In this document: positions 44,081-54,609 of the stretch, piece after piece | Numbering within the stretch: position 1 is the stretch's first letter | How the letters are laid out: every line of letters starts with the position of its first letter | Assembly (NCBI RefSeq): GCF_947172395.1 | Contig: NC_069093.1 | Coordinates: 4,189,561-4,253,560, forward strand | Origin: Bicyclus anynana | Taxonomy: Eukaryota; Arthropoda; Insecta; Lepidoptera; Nymphalidae | Direction: 5' to 3' | DNA length: 64,000 nt | Program-made: the position numbers and the translations under genes | Notes under the pieces: generated by a model | What the model was told of the DNA's origin: nothing | What the model saw: the letters and a program-made list of their open reading frames with translations, nothing else | The model's database searches: none

Positions 44081-44289
44081 TTAAGTCAGCTAGTATTATC
44101 ATACAATCGATCGATGTAAACTCACTACAGAAGAATACGAGACTGATTTTTTCTTAGTCGGGGATTTTTAAATTTGTTTATCCTTTTTAAATCACGTTTT
44201 AGCCGTCGGAGATTTTGTGCCAAAATTTTTAATTTCGTCTGTCTTTCAGACTGAATTTCACCTATTATAGTCAACTTCATTTATTAAAC

Positions 44290-44500
44290 AGTCTTTTGTT
44301 TATTATAACAGCAGCTGAGCTTTTTGTCTTAGTTATTTCTGTCAATTTCAAACCAAAAACCCTCGCTCTTGGTTAAGCGTTGAATTTTGTAATAAATTTA
44401 GCTCCCCTCCATAAGAGCCTGTCTATAATTATCACCTCTCCACTCATATTATGTTCACTTTTGTAAGTGAAAAATCTATTTTTGTTACAAAGGGTGTCTT
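44290..44500 (+). repeat. Dispersed repeat Q, copy 2
   Basis: ttgtcttagttatttctgtc, tggttaagcgttgaattttg, taataaatttagctcccctc, gcctgtctataattatcacc. About 70% like copy 1 by eye. Confidence 0.5.
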
Positions 44501-44969
44501 TGTTAACTATTTTAAATTGTGACTACGTTTTTTATCGTCATAAATAAAGGTCATGGTATTCTTAAAAGTCACGATAAATCGTGGCTACATTGAGCTAAAA
44601 GAGATGGTCCATAATGGAGCCCAGGGTCAGTCATTGTACCCTGGCGGAAATAAAAGAAAATATTTTTTTTACCTATTTTTGTTTATACAAATCTACGAAT
44701 TTATTTTAATTCTTTCTTTCCTAAGAAATGCAACATTAATATGAGTGACAATGGCGGATTTATGACGTTTTCAATGCAGTAGTCGATTTGACATTTGCTG
44801 TCAATTGTCATGTCATAGTTGCTTTAAGGGCGCCATCTTGGTATAACTCAAAAACTTGAGTTTTAATTTTATTTATTTATTTTTATTTAGTACGATTTAT
44901 TCATTTATTTAGATTTTAATAAAATCCTTGTATTTTTTAAGTTTTAATCCTATGTCGTCCGTCACACAA
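44501..44969. other. Unassigned interval
   Basis: A 63-codon plus frame (44553-44744) with a hydrophobic C-terminal stretch (FFYLFLFIQIYEFILILSFL) could be read as a membrane peptide, but nothing supports expression. Confidence 0.3.
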
Positions 44970-45121
44970 CGTCCACAGATCTGAATTGTACGTATCGGAC
45001 GCATCGCATTAACGGATTATTAATTTTACAGTAGATAACATCCGTTGGGTGCGATGGTCTTTTATGAGTTTATAGACTTTAATGCGATGCGTTCGATACG
45101 TACGATGTGAATCTGTGGACG
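44970..45121. mobile_element. Fold-back MITE O, copy 1
   Basis: 42-bp arms (44970-45011 and 45080-45121) share cgtccacagat, gtacgtatcg and acgcatcgcatta; six mismatches. Spacer of 68 bases. Words of the same type recur at 60297-60404. Confidence 0.8.
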
Positions 45122-45813
45122 CCTGCCATAGTAGTCAATGTGATAATCGCCATAATAGTCAAAATAGTGATTTACTTATTTAGATAGTAGTCATTAACTA
45201 TCAGCCATTCAGATCCGAACAAAACAAACGAATTTTTTTTTTCAATATTTTTGTCGCGTTTTTAATAAATCACATAAAAATAAAAAAGGTTAAAATCTAA
45301 ATACAAAATGGCTACCTACATTCCAAATACCGGTTTTCGAAATTCATGAAATATTGGAAATATTACATTTTCAAATAACTCAGGCGCTATTTCATCGGAC
45401 TGCTGTCGAATATATTCATATTGTAAAGGATTATCTAATAATTCAAATGACCCGAAAAGGTTTCCGACACCTGAGCTCGCAATAACACGCGTCAGGTGAC
45501 CCAATATCCGGTTAGCTATTAGTTGTTATAGGTAGTTACTACATTGTAGTGAGTTATTATAGAGTATAGTGTAACCTCTGGTGGAAATACAGACATTTCA
45601 GGAGGAATATCAATCGACCTGATAATAAAAAGACTGCCGAACTGAAACGACGTTAGACGATGCACGGCCTTCAAGCCACACCTCCGTGCCCGTCGGAGTG
45701 GGGAGCGTGAGGTTGTTTCGTTACGGAATTTCTGGATTCGGTCCCCGCGCTCAAGGCCCGCGATAGAAGCTATGCAATAGATTAAAACTATTTAATCCGT
45801 TTAGGTGCGCGAC
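45122..45813. other. Mostly unassigned
   Basis: A GC-rich patch (about 45650-45770) has no recognised identity. A 62-codon minus frame (45316-45504) has no motif. Confidence 0.35.
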
Positions 45814-45998
45814 CAGGGCCGGCCCGTCCATACGGCGAACGGAGCGGTCGCTCCAGGCGCCAAATCCTAGAGGGCGCCAAAATGGTAGAGAAAAATAGAG
45901 TTAGGCTACGAACTTTTCAAATGTCCCTAGTATAATGTTAGGAGAGGCGCCATAATTGGCTCTCGCTCCATTCTAAAATTTACTTCGGGCCGGCGCTG
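45814..45998. mobile_element. hAT-type MITE with 8-bp target duplication
   Basis: Ends CAGGGCCGGCCCG and CGGGCCGGCGCTG pair at 12 of 13. TGCGCGAC stands on both sides (45806-45813 and 45999-46006). 185 bp, non-coding. It split an 11-bp inverted repeat (tttaggtgcgc / gcgcacctaaa). Confidence 0.92.
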
Positions 45999-46032
45999 TG
46001 CGCGACTACTGTAAATAGCGCACCTAAAATTT

Positions 46033-46470
46033 GGATATGTCGAATCAACTCTGAGATACGGAATAATGTTCTGGGGTAATTCAGTCGACAGAGAAAGAGT
46101 TTTTAAAGCTCAGAAAAGATGCATCAGAGCAATAAGGAATCTACACTGGACAGATAGTTGTAAACCCCATTTTCAAGAGTTACAAATCTTGACATTTCCT
46201 TCTCTGTATATCTTTGAAACAGCAGTATTTGTACATGCTAACCTATCACTTTTCAAAAACTTGAATAATAAAAGACGTCCTCTAAGGTTGTGTGGACAAG
46301 CTGCAAAATCAGCACAGTTTCGGAAAAGTGTATTTTGCCAATCAATAAATATTTACAATAAGCTGACATTTAATATAAAAAATAATTCCAACTTGGCAAG
46401 GTTTAAGAAAAAATTAAAGAATTTTTTAATAAACAAAGCATACTACTCCATCAAAGAGTACCTTGATTAA
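46033..46470 (+). pseudogene. LINE reverse transcriptase C-terminal end
   Basis: An open frame of 145 codons from 46033 to the stop at 46468-46470. The product begins GYVESTLRYGIMFWGNSVD, then RVFKAQKRCIRAIRNLHWTD, a cysteine in SCKPHFQELQILTFPSLYIF, and a basic end FKKKLKNFLINKAYYSIKEY. This is the familiar C-terminal region after the RT domain in Jockey/CR1-group non-LTR elements (G..FWGNS, RVF..QKR.IR.I, C.P.F..L.ILT.PSLYIFE). The catalytic RT palm is missing, so the copy is 5'-truncated and dead although its frame is unbroken. It is followed by a 3' part ending in GATTT repeats (46640-46818), probably the same insertion. Confidence 0.8.
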
Positions 46471-46639
46471 TAAACCAATTTCAATTGATTTCAAGACTTA
46501 TTATAGTCTTACTATACAAATACACCATATTAATGACTAATTTTTTTTTTTTTGCAATTTATCATTTTACTTATCTTTGACATAAACTGACATTATATTG
46601 ACGTAAAGGCATCATTAGAATTATTCTTTAAAATATTCA

Positions 46640-46818
46640 ATGTACCTACTAATTAATTAATCACTGTACAAATAAGTGTGTGAATTGATTATTGTAAATA
46701 ATAATGTTTTTTATAATGATATTGCAAGCTGTAAGGCGGAATTTGGTGTTTATTTCAATAAGATCTGACTGTAACCTGAATTCGCAATAAACAAATTTTG
46801 ATTTGATTTGATTTGATT
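46640..46818 (+). mobile_element. LINE 3' UTR with GATTT tail
   Basis: gcaagctgtaaggcggaatt, ttcaataagatctgactgta, gcaataaacaaattttgatt, then four GATTT units. Same strand as the LINE frame 170 bases upstream. Confidence 0.6.
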
Positions 46819-47071
46819 TAAAAGTAACGGGAGTGTTCGCGCGAAAGGTTAAACTATTTTCATTGTTTTGATTCATGATGATTACTTTATACTTTATAGA
46901 TTGAGGATTTTAAGAAAATAGCGTATAAAATTAGTAATTTTCTAAAATCTTTGCCTAAAAAGGACGACGACTATTTTATCTTAAGTTACTCAATAACGGG
47001 TTACAAGTTTAACCATTACTTACGCCACAGAACAGAAACACTAATAGCTAAAAAAGCTGTTGAATTCTCAA

Positions 47072-47387
47072 GGCCTCATTCGCACAAGAGTTAAAAAAAC
47101 GTTACGTTAAAAACCCAGCGATGGCGCTTTTATAATATTCTTATTTTAATTAATGGTCAATTTCCAACGACCAAAGTTGAAAATGCAACACTGCTCTTTA
47201 AAAAAGCGTCATGTTTTAAAAAAACTCATCACCATTCCCAAGTTCAACAAATACATCAAATACTAAATGAAGTAATATCAACCAAACTCCAATTGTCCAC
47301 ACAATCAATGTCCAAATACTTGGGAATGCATTGTATTTGGTTGCTTTTTTTAACGTCCGTTAAATAAACTCTCGTGCAAATGAGGGC
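47072..47387. mobile_element. MITE with CCTCATT-GCAC inverted ends
   Basis: Left ggcctcattcgcacaagagt then aaaaaaacgttacgttaaaa; right, inverted, agccctcatttgcacgagag then ttaacggacgttaaaaaaag. About 316 bp, non-coding. Target duplication not resolved. Confidence 0.65.
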
Positions 47388-47609
47388 TAAGGTAGTATGA
47401 TTTACGCACATAAATATTCTTGTGCTTATTGCTAGCATATATATGGCAAAATATTCCATTGTTCCTAACAACGTAATTACTCAAACCAAAATACCAAAGA
47501 AACACAAAGTAGCGCTTGCTTATATCAATCATACGTCACTTGCCACGCCTCACGAATCCCGCAATATCGTTAATAGAATAATACATTACTTCCGGCCGAG
47601 CCGTATTGA

Positions 47610-47705
47610 AATAATAGGTATTTTATCGTGCTAATAAAATTAATTGTTATGGCTTCTCTCACGGCATTAGCCTTCAGATAGATTAATAGCTTTCGTGTCC
47701 TAATT
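47610..47705 (+). repeat. Repeat R, copy 1
   Basis: ttttatcgtgctaataaaat, taattg, ggcttctctcacggcattag, tagattaatagctttcgtgt. The same order lies at 49268-49365. Confidence 0.55.
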
Positions 47706-47739
47706 ACATATAGTATACCTATCTTAATCTATAGATAGC

Positions 47740-48307
47740 TATGATAACCCCGTGGATATGATCGATCCTCGATTTGGAGGACGTAGTTTTTAATCCGGTC
47801 GGAGGCAGGCACCTCTAACTTTTCAGTTACCTATGTGCATTTTAAGCAATAGGGTACTTGCCTCTTTTTTAAATAGTGTTTAAACTTAATTATTGAAGTA
47901 TTTTTCACAAACCAATGCCATAAGAGTTATGACGTAACAGTATGTGATAGGCGTTTGCGTCGACGTAATAAAAATACAATTTTGTTAAATAAAAATATTA
48001 CAATTACGAGATTATTTTCACAAATAAAAATGTAATTCGATTTTTTAGGCATTCAAACTGTTTATATGCAAAAATCTTCTTGTTTTAGTATTGCAGGCAA
48101 GTAGCGTATTAAATACCACATGGAAAAACCTCGTGAGGAAACCTGCATACCTGAGACATTTCTTAATTCTCTACGTTGAAGTCTGCGAATCGGCATTGGG
48201 TCAGCGCAGTGGACTATTAGCCTAAACCATAACCATTCAACGTCATTCTCAAAGGAAACTTGTACTCAACAGTGAGCACGAGTATTGTTTTTTTATGATG
48301 ATGATGA
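47740..48307 (+). mobile_element. SINE-B split by a MITE
   Basis: The 5' part is 47740-47850 (gataaccccgtggatatgat, aacttttcagtt, cattttaagcaat) and the 3' part 48108-48307 (attaaatac, ggaaacctgcatacctgaga, gtcagcgcagtggactatta, caacagtgagcac, atgatgatg). The junction falls in the conserved taagaaattaaatat block. Confidence 0.8.
47851..48107. mobile_element. MITE nested in SINE-B
   Basis: Ends agggtacttgcct and aggcaagtagcgt pair at 11 of 13. 257 bp, AT-rich, non-coding. A 2-3 bp target duplication (AT or AAT) is possible but cannot be fixed. Confidence 0.75.
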
Positions 48308-48420
48308 ATTTAAATAGTTGGGGTAAGCTATCTCTGATCTCTCGGCTTTGCTGAACTTGCCTTCGTAGATAAGTTATTGTATAAAACAATTAATTAATTA
48401 AATCATTTGACACCAATTTA

Positions 48421-48518
48421 AAATTGTAAAAATCATCACCAATCTCATTTGATGATGATTCTTACAATTTTTATTTACAATGACAATAAGTAGAATGCTT
48501 ACTTATTATCATTGTAAA
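48421..48518. repeat. Two consecutive hairpins
   Basis: Hairpin 1: 48421-48438 with 48453-48470, one mismatch in 18. Hairpin 2: 48474-48492 with 48500-48518, one mismatch in 19, loop of 7. Three bases separate them. Confidence 0.85.
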
Positions 48519-49267
48519 CTGTCGCATTCACACCCTCTGTCGTACTACGATAAAACAATGTCTCGGGACCGCCTTTAAAATGTTATACTTTGCTTTTTAA
48601 TTTAGTAGGTAAGTAGGTTATTTCTTGCGTTGGAAGTTTTTTATTATTTTTTTTTATCTTAATAAAATTTTTTAAATCAGGCAGGTTACTTAAGAGCACG
48701 CAGCGCGTCGGTACGATATGGATAAAATTCGAAGCGCAAACGAGACGCCGAATTATGACTTTCACGTGAGTGAAAAGCACGGAGCGATTGACGCGCGACG
48801 CAAATTTTATGACGTGAGCGCCAAAACCATTTTTACCTAATTGCAAGTAAATTAAACAACATAACGAAAAACAAAATGGCCATGTTCAAGATATATACCT
48901 AATTTTTTATACAAAACACAAATTTAAGAAAATAAGTTTGCTTTTCCTGAGATTGAAAGCAAATTGTGAGCAAAACATGTATTTTTCAAAAAAACTAAAC
49001 TATCGAGAAAAGTTTTACAAATTGTGTTTTTTGTATAGTCATAACGAAGCTAACACTTTGAAATATCATTTACCCAAATATTTTAGTAACCAAGCCCAGG
49101 ACCTCATTTATGAGCGTAACAAAAAACACTGTATCTTCAGATACAGTAATGTATGCACGGCAGCCCTACTGTGTATCTATTACAACAAACATTACAAAAC
49201 TCCTATGTAATATTATGCACTGCTTATCCCGTCACATTAATAGCACACATTATGTCATACCATATGG
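48519..49267. other. Unassigned interval
   Basis: A CpG-rich patch (48690-48830, gcgcgtcggtacgatatgg) and a 90-codon plus frame (48938-49210) without recognisable domain. Confidence 0.35.
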
Positions 49268-49500
49268 AAATAATAGTGTTTTATCGTGCTAATAAAATTA
49301 ATCTCGAGAGCCTTTCTCACTGCATTAGCTCCAGTAGGATTGATGGCTTTTGTGTCTCGGCCATATTTATTCCGCCATGCTACATTTTCTCCGTGGACGG
49401 CTGTAAGAGCCGTGCACGGGGTATTTGTTTTATTAACCCCCAACGCAAATAGAGGAGTGTTATAAGTTTGACGTGTCTGTCTGTCTGTCTGTTTCGGAGG
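49268..49500 (+). repeat. Repeat R, copy 2, and CTGT-run fragment
   Basis: 49268-49365 repeats ttttatcgtgctaataaaat, cctttctcactgcattagc and gatggcttttgtgtc. It is followed at 49434-49500 by cccccaacgcaaatagagga, gtgttataagtttgacgtgt and a CTGT run, a block I recognise as part of a widespread lepidopteran repeat. Confidence 0.5.
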
Positions 49501-49677
49501 AGTTTGGTTGATATCATGAACAATTATGTTTCCAGTTTCTAGAACCATAATATCTTCGTTGCAAGTCTTTGATAGAGACTTTTTTTGAAAAGTTGAGCGT
49601 TAACTGACGCTTAGTGACTAAAGATATATTTACTCTTATGCCGTGGAACATTGAACAAGCGATTTGAACAAGCGATT

Positions 49678-49826
49678 ATACCGAAGGTTGCCTGGAAGAA
49701 ATCGCTACTTAGCGATAAGGCCGCCTTTTGTATGCTGATCTCTTCCTAATTTGTTTTTTATTTCACTTGTTTTTGTCTTTGTGGTGTGCAAATAAAGTAT
49801 ATTTATCTTATTAATCTTATCTTAAC
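49678..49826 (+). mobile_element. LINE P-type 3' end
   Basis: gaaggttgcctggaagaaat, cgctacttagcgataaggcc, gtgcaaataaagtata, tail of TATC/TTATC units. Sister of 30919-31054. Confidence 0.65.
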
Positions 49827-49944
49827 ATTGAAAAAAAAAATCAAATTCAAAACTTTCATCAGTTTTCATAAAATGAGATATGCCTGGGTGTCGCATGCCC
49901 AATCCAATTTAAGACGTTACATATTGTTATAAAAGGCTTGTTTA

Positions 49945-50069
49945 GAATAGAAATAGATTTAACACTGGATTAACACAGAGATTACTTTTCATCCCGGAAA
50001 AATCCATGGTTCCCGAGGGATTTGTGAAAAACTAAATTTCACGCGGATGAAGTCGCGGGCGTCCGCTAG
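49945..50069 (+). mobile_element. Helitron H2, 3' half
   Basis: agaaatagatttaacactgg, cccggaaaaatccatggttc, ttgtgaaaaactaaatttca, end gtcgcgggcgtccgCTAG before T. Confidence 0.75.
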
Positions 50070-51635
50070 TTGTCAATAATGTAAGCTTATCTAAAGTAGT
50101 ACCCCAGCAATATGACAGCATTTCCTGAGTCAACCTCACCCTTAATTCTGTAAATAATATTGACAATAATTGTTGCACGGTGTGGGTAGTAACTAGACCA
50201 TAGCGCACCAAGTTGCTACCACACCTTTTTTCCTTTTTCAATTAAGGAATCCCCGGCGCCCGCTGGTAAGTTGATAAATTATTCTTTAAGGAAATGTACC
50301 TACACTGCTGTTTTAATATTCCTTTTCAAACGGAGTGATGCAGTAAGATTGCAAGAACCGGTCCAAATTTTAGACGGATGTAAATGTTAACATTACTTGC
50401 AAACTACGTAATGCGATTTTGTGTGGCTACTAAAAGATTTATTACATGGAGTACCTAAGTTTTTATTTAACAAATGGAGCTTGAATTTATTGCCTTAATT
50501 GTTCATTTAAGATAAATATTCAATACCAATAATTATTATAATATTTAGTAACAGTATTCAATCCAAGATATTAAAAATTTATATTCTCTAAATAAGGTAC
50601 ATCCTCAGATTCATCGTTGTTGCAACGATAGCTGTCTCACCTATTTATTATGTTACACAGGCTTGCGTTTGACTACAATTAAACTTGAGAGAAAGCATGA
50701 ATTACCTCGATTATAGTAAGCCAGCTGAAGAAGGGTTCTGTTTTTTTAGTTACTTTATTATTTTTCCTATTCAAATCTCGAAGAAGTAAAACAGCGCAAA
50801 TCAGTAAATAATAATTATTAGCGAAGACAGAGTCATAAGAATATTATTAATAAAATATTCTTTTTTTCTTTTTGCGTGGAATTAAAAAAGGGAATTTAAA
50901 TTTTTCTTCTTAAAATAAAATTCATCAAACTCCGTTAGGTGTTTCAGCTCAACACACACAAAAAAAAAAACAGATTTACTTTTGCATTTAAATTTGTCGT
51001 ATAAATTCTATTCTTTTAAGGGTTTCAAAGATACTCGTAGAGACACAGCTCTTTCTTGCTCAAACGTGTCGTAGGTCATCAGGTCAGGAAATCTTCTTTA
51101 GGTTTTCATCGTACATCGTAAAGTATCAACTCAACGATGCACGGGTCTTATAGAATACTATAACCGTGAGCTAGACGAGTTATTCAAAGCGAAAGTATGT
51201 TGATAATTTTGTGTCGAGAATTCGGGTGAAAACGTTAAGGGAATATCAGATAGATAGGGCGTACAACAGCGCTACACAAAGCTCTGGTTGCCAAGAAACC
51301 GGCCATACAAAAGGCCATTGTGCTGTGATGTTTGCAAAGTAATTATTACAGGTGTTGCTTTTGTTAATTTTCTGTTTCTCAGCTCGGGTACGTATTGCGG
51401 TTTTGTGCGAGCAATTATTCTTTGAAAGGATCTCACTGGAGAATGCTTTTTAGGTGGATACATTTTCTGTGAAGGTATTTTTACTACATAATTATATTTA
51501 ATTATAAAATTTCTATTTTTATAACCGTAACTTTAAATAGGTAAAGAATTGATTTTCTTTATTTTACGTAGAATTTTTTTTGTCAAGTATAAATAATTAA
51601 TAGTGTTTTAATATACTATTTATATTATATAACAC
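50070..51635. other. Largest stretch without an assigned element
   Basis: 1.57 kb. Open frames are at most 69 codons (50032-50241 minus, 51272-51463 minus) and show no motif. No palindrome or tandem repeat noticed. This is the best candidate here for single-copy intergenic or intronic DNA. Confidence 0.4.
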
Positions 51636-51944
51636 AGCCGTGATAGCCCAGTGGATTTGACCTCTGCCTCCGATTCCGGAGGGTGTGGGTTCGATTTCGG
51701 TCCGGGGCATGCACCTCCAACTTTTCAGTTGTGTGCATTTTAAGAAATTAAATATCACGTGTCTCAATCGGTGAAGGAAAACATCGTGAGGAAACCTGCA
51801 TACCAGAGAATTATCTTAATTCTCTGCGTGTGTGAAGTCTACCAATCCGCATTGGGCCAGCGCGGTGGACTATTAGCCTAACCCCTCTCATTCTGAGAGG
51901 AGACTCGAGCTCAGCAGTGAGCCGAATATGGGTTGATGACGACG
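51636..51944 (+). mobile_element. SINE-B, youngest copy, with 13-bp target duplication
   Basis: Complete from agccgtgatagcccagtgga through box B-like gggttcgatttcgg to gagccgaatatgggttgatg. ATACTATTTATAT flanks it at 51613-51625 and 51945-51957, showing LINE-type target-primed insertion. Ten extra bases (tatataacac) lie between the left duplication and the head. Confidence 0.9.
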
Positions 51945-52066
51945 ATACTATTTATATATTAAAATTGATTCTCATATCAGAATCAAAATCTTTTAGGGTC
52001 CCCACATACTTACAATACTATTGCAGTGAATTACGGTAAGATTATCTGAAATCTGTTATTATTATC

Positions 52067-52142
52067 GACTCATATTTGGCTCACTGCTGAGCTCTAGTCT
52101 CTTCTCAGAATGAGAGGGATTGGAGCTGGCCCAATGCGTCTG
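52067..52142 (-). mobile_element. SINE-B 3' fragment
   Basis: actcatatttggctcactgc, tcttctcagaatgagaggga, ttggagctggcccaatgcg. Confidence 0.6.
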
Positions 52143-52202
52143 TAATAATATTGTAATATTGCCGAGATTTGACTAATATCACGGTTCAACTACAGGCAAT
52201 CT

Positions 52203-52585
52203 TCAGTTTCGGTTTTGTGGGTTTACCCGCGTAGTTCCCATGGTATAAATACGGAGATAATATATAGTCTAAAGTCTTCTTCAATCAATGGGCTATCTAA
52301 CACTGAAAGATTTTTAAAGTCATATTACTAGAAAAATGTTGAATGTGCAAGTGGAAGGACATAAGAGGAGAGGAAGGCCAAAGAAGAGATGGTTGGATTG
52401 TGTGAAAGAGGACATGTGTGTAAAAGGAGTGGATGATGAGTTGACGAGTAATAGAGACGAATGGAAAAGATTGACATATTTTTCCGACCCCACTTAAGTG
52501 GGATAAGGGTAAGGATATGATGATGAGGACAAGTAGTTCCTGAGATTAGCGGGTTCAAGCAAACAAACAAACGAACTCTCCAGCT
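52203..52585 (-). mobile_element. Helitron H1 split by a LINE tail
   Basis: Left piece 52203-52325 (gggtttacccgcgtagttcc, caatgggctatctaacactg) and right piece 52528-52585 (gacaagtagttcctgagatt, aaacaaacaaacgaactctc) are contiguous in other copies (aaatcggaccagtag). Confidence 0.75.
52326..52527 (+). mobile_element. LINE C-terminal end nested in Helitron
   Basis: Frame 52336-52497 (53 codons) encodes MLNVQVEGHKRRGRPKKRWL, DCVKEDMCVKGVDDELTSNR and DEWKRLTYFSDPT, then a stop and a tail ending atgatgatga. GRPKKRW.DCVK.D and a W.R.T...DPT ending are the known C-terminus of a group of RTE-like insect LINE polyproteins. The copy is extremely 5'-truncated. No clear target duplication. Confidence 0.8.
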
Positions 52586-52596
52586 TCAGCAACAAA

Positions 52597-52702
52597 GACC
52601 GCCTTCAAATTGATCAGCAAGATATCAAAAGCAAAGTAACAGGAACATAATATGATATTATTTTTCGCTTTTTAGTTTAGTCGGTACATTTTATGTTTTT
52701 GC
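52597..52702 (-). repeat. Repeat H fragment
   Basis: gaccgccttcaaattgatca, aggaacataatatgatatta, ttttcgctttttagtttagt, cggtacattttatgtttttg match one end of 57050-57380. Confidence 0.55.
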
Positions 52703-53139
52703 GATAGGCTGACTACTACTACTACTACCTATAGGTAGGTAAATGTCGATGTATTTATGCATGCGACTAAGCTTTGATCATGTTGGCGTTGTTTCATTTA
52801 AATCAAGCGTCAAAAATGATTCGAAAAATACCCAATTCCACGTAAATGAAGCTGCGGTGCTTTGTAGTACGAGTATAAAGTATAAATTATTTTCCAAAGT
52901 GGCAATTTCCTTCAACACTTTTGACGCATAACAGTGTTATTATATTAACTTTTAAATTACTAACCTTGTGTATAACGGGAACACAAAGCTCTGACGTCAC
53001 TGGAAATTCCCTTTGGAATAAGAGCCTGTACGTAGTTGTTATTAATTTTATGAAAATTATGTATAATTCTAACCTTTTATTAGTTCCTACGGACCTGATG
53101 AACTTTGTTCCACTTATTTTATTTAGTAATAGGGAAGGT
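52703..53139. other. Unassigned interval
   Basis: A short CTA run (52717-52731). Two overlapping frames (52887-53162 minus, 52921-53220 plus) have no motif. Confidence 0.3.
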
Positions 53140-53225
53140 CCGCGACTTCGTCTGCCTGACATTCAGTTTTTTACAAATCCCGGGGGAAGTATAGATTTGT
53201 TTGGGATACGTACAAAGTAACTTAT
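53140..53225 (-). mobile_element. Helitron H2 fragment
   Basis: tccgcgacttcgtctgcctg, attcagttttttacaaatcc, cgggggaagtatagatttg: the 3' part of H2 in reverse, diverged. Confidence 0.5.
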
Positions 53226-53883
53226 AAGTTGCTCAATAATGTCCTTCTTCAAGTGAAAGTCCCATTCAATTCAATTTAGTACTTATTTCGCAGATGGACT
53301 ACTGTCAAACAAAAATAGTAAAACGAAAAAAAAACATCCAAAAGCTTAATTGAAATACCTACCATATTAATAAATTTAAATGGTTGTCTGTGCTTTCAAA
53401 ATATCTGTGTTAAAATGACTTAATTTTAAATCTGGTGTAACAATAAACAGAAACGAACATTATTTTATTTCATTTATTTATTTATTATTCTACAAAAAAC
53501 ACATTTCAATTAAGCCGAACCATAGTGCAACAATATTAAAACATTAATTTATTAAAAATGGTATAAAACATTTTTAAAAATACTGAGGTTGCGTTGCTTA
53601 TTTGTTGTTACTTGTTTTAGGATCAACAGTCACAATTTTTCATTTGACAACGGAACCCTAATAACGAAGATAGAATAACGAGAAGTATTTTTTTAAATAT
53701 TCTTCATTTACTCTTTAAAATGAGCTCCGGAGCTGCATCTCATTCAGGGCTTATCCCGACAAGATTCTCGGGTATTTTTATTCAACGGATGTTTTCGAGG
53801 TCCGGCCTTAAGTAACTAGACAAATAGCTTTCTCATAATATTTTTCTTTGCCGTCCCTTTAATGAGTTCTTGTTTTTTTTACA

Positions 53884-54153
53884 ACAGCCGTGATAGCCCA
53901 GTGAATATGACCTCTGCCTCCGATTCCGGAGGGTGTGGGTTCGAATCCGGTCCAGGGCATGCACCTCCAATTTTTCAGTTGTGTGCATTTTAAGAATTTA
54001 AATATCACTTGTCTCAATCGGTGAAGGCAAACATCGTGTGTGAAGTCTGCCAAACTGCATTGGGCCAGCGTGGTGGACTATTGGCCTAACCCCTCTCATT
54101 CTGAGAGGAGACTCGAGCTCAGCAGTGTGCTCAATATGGGTTGATAATGATAA
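53884..54153 (+). mobile_element. SINE-B
   Basis: Intact head (agccgtgatagcccagtgaa) and box B-like gggttcgaatccgg. A 50-base deletion removes gaggaaacctgcataccaga...ttctctgcg. Ends gtgctcaatatgggttgata. Confidence 0.85.
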
Positions 54154-54159
54154 AATTAT

Positions 54160-54258
54160 GAACACACAACCTACTTTTGATCCGGAAAAAGCCACGATTC
54201 CCGCGGATATTTTTTAAATCAGAATTGCACGGAAACGGAGTCACGGGCGTTTGGTAAT
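54160..54258 (+). mobile_element. Helitron H2 3' fragment
   Basis: caacctacttttgatccgga, aaaagccacgattcccgcgg, cggaaacggagtcacgggcg, tttggtaat. Starts within 10 bases of the preceding SINE-B. Confidence 0.5.
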
Positions 54259-54268
54259 AGATTTTTTT

Positions 54269-54304
54269 ATTTATCCACTACCTTACTAAAAGTAGTGGAT
54301 AAAT
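54269..54304. repeat. Perfect inverted repeat, 13-bp arms
   Basis: atttatccactac (54269-54281), 10-nt spacer, gtagtggataaat (54292-54304). Confidence 0.85.
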
Positions 54305-54609
54305 ATGTGACGAACCTCCTCTCACTACTTAACAAACCATAGGAGGACTTAGCCCCACTACGCTCTTCCGTGTTTGTGGGCTAAGGAAGGGTGTAACAGC
54401 TTAACATGCAATGTTACTAAATCTGGCTTCATATCGTTGAGAAACTATTGGAAAAAAGAAAATCACAATTTCAAAATTCATCCAGGAGTCAAATCTAGGA
54501 CCTCATGTACCGGGACAGTCTATTCAAAGAAACAATGAGGCAGTTGAGTGAACCACACAGGTGTTCTACATCATTGATGGCAGAATGTAATACATCCGAG
54601 TAATAAATA

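Noticed and set aside
49110..49548. Overlapping 60-99 codon frames
   Set aside because: They overlap each other on both strands and cross repeat R and a CTGT run.
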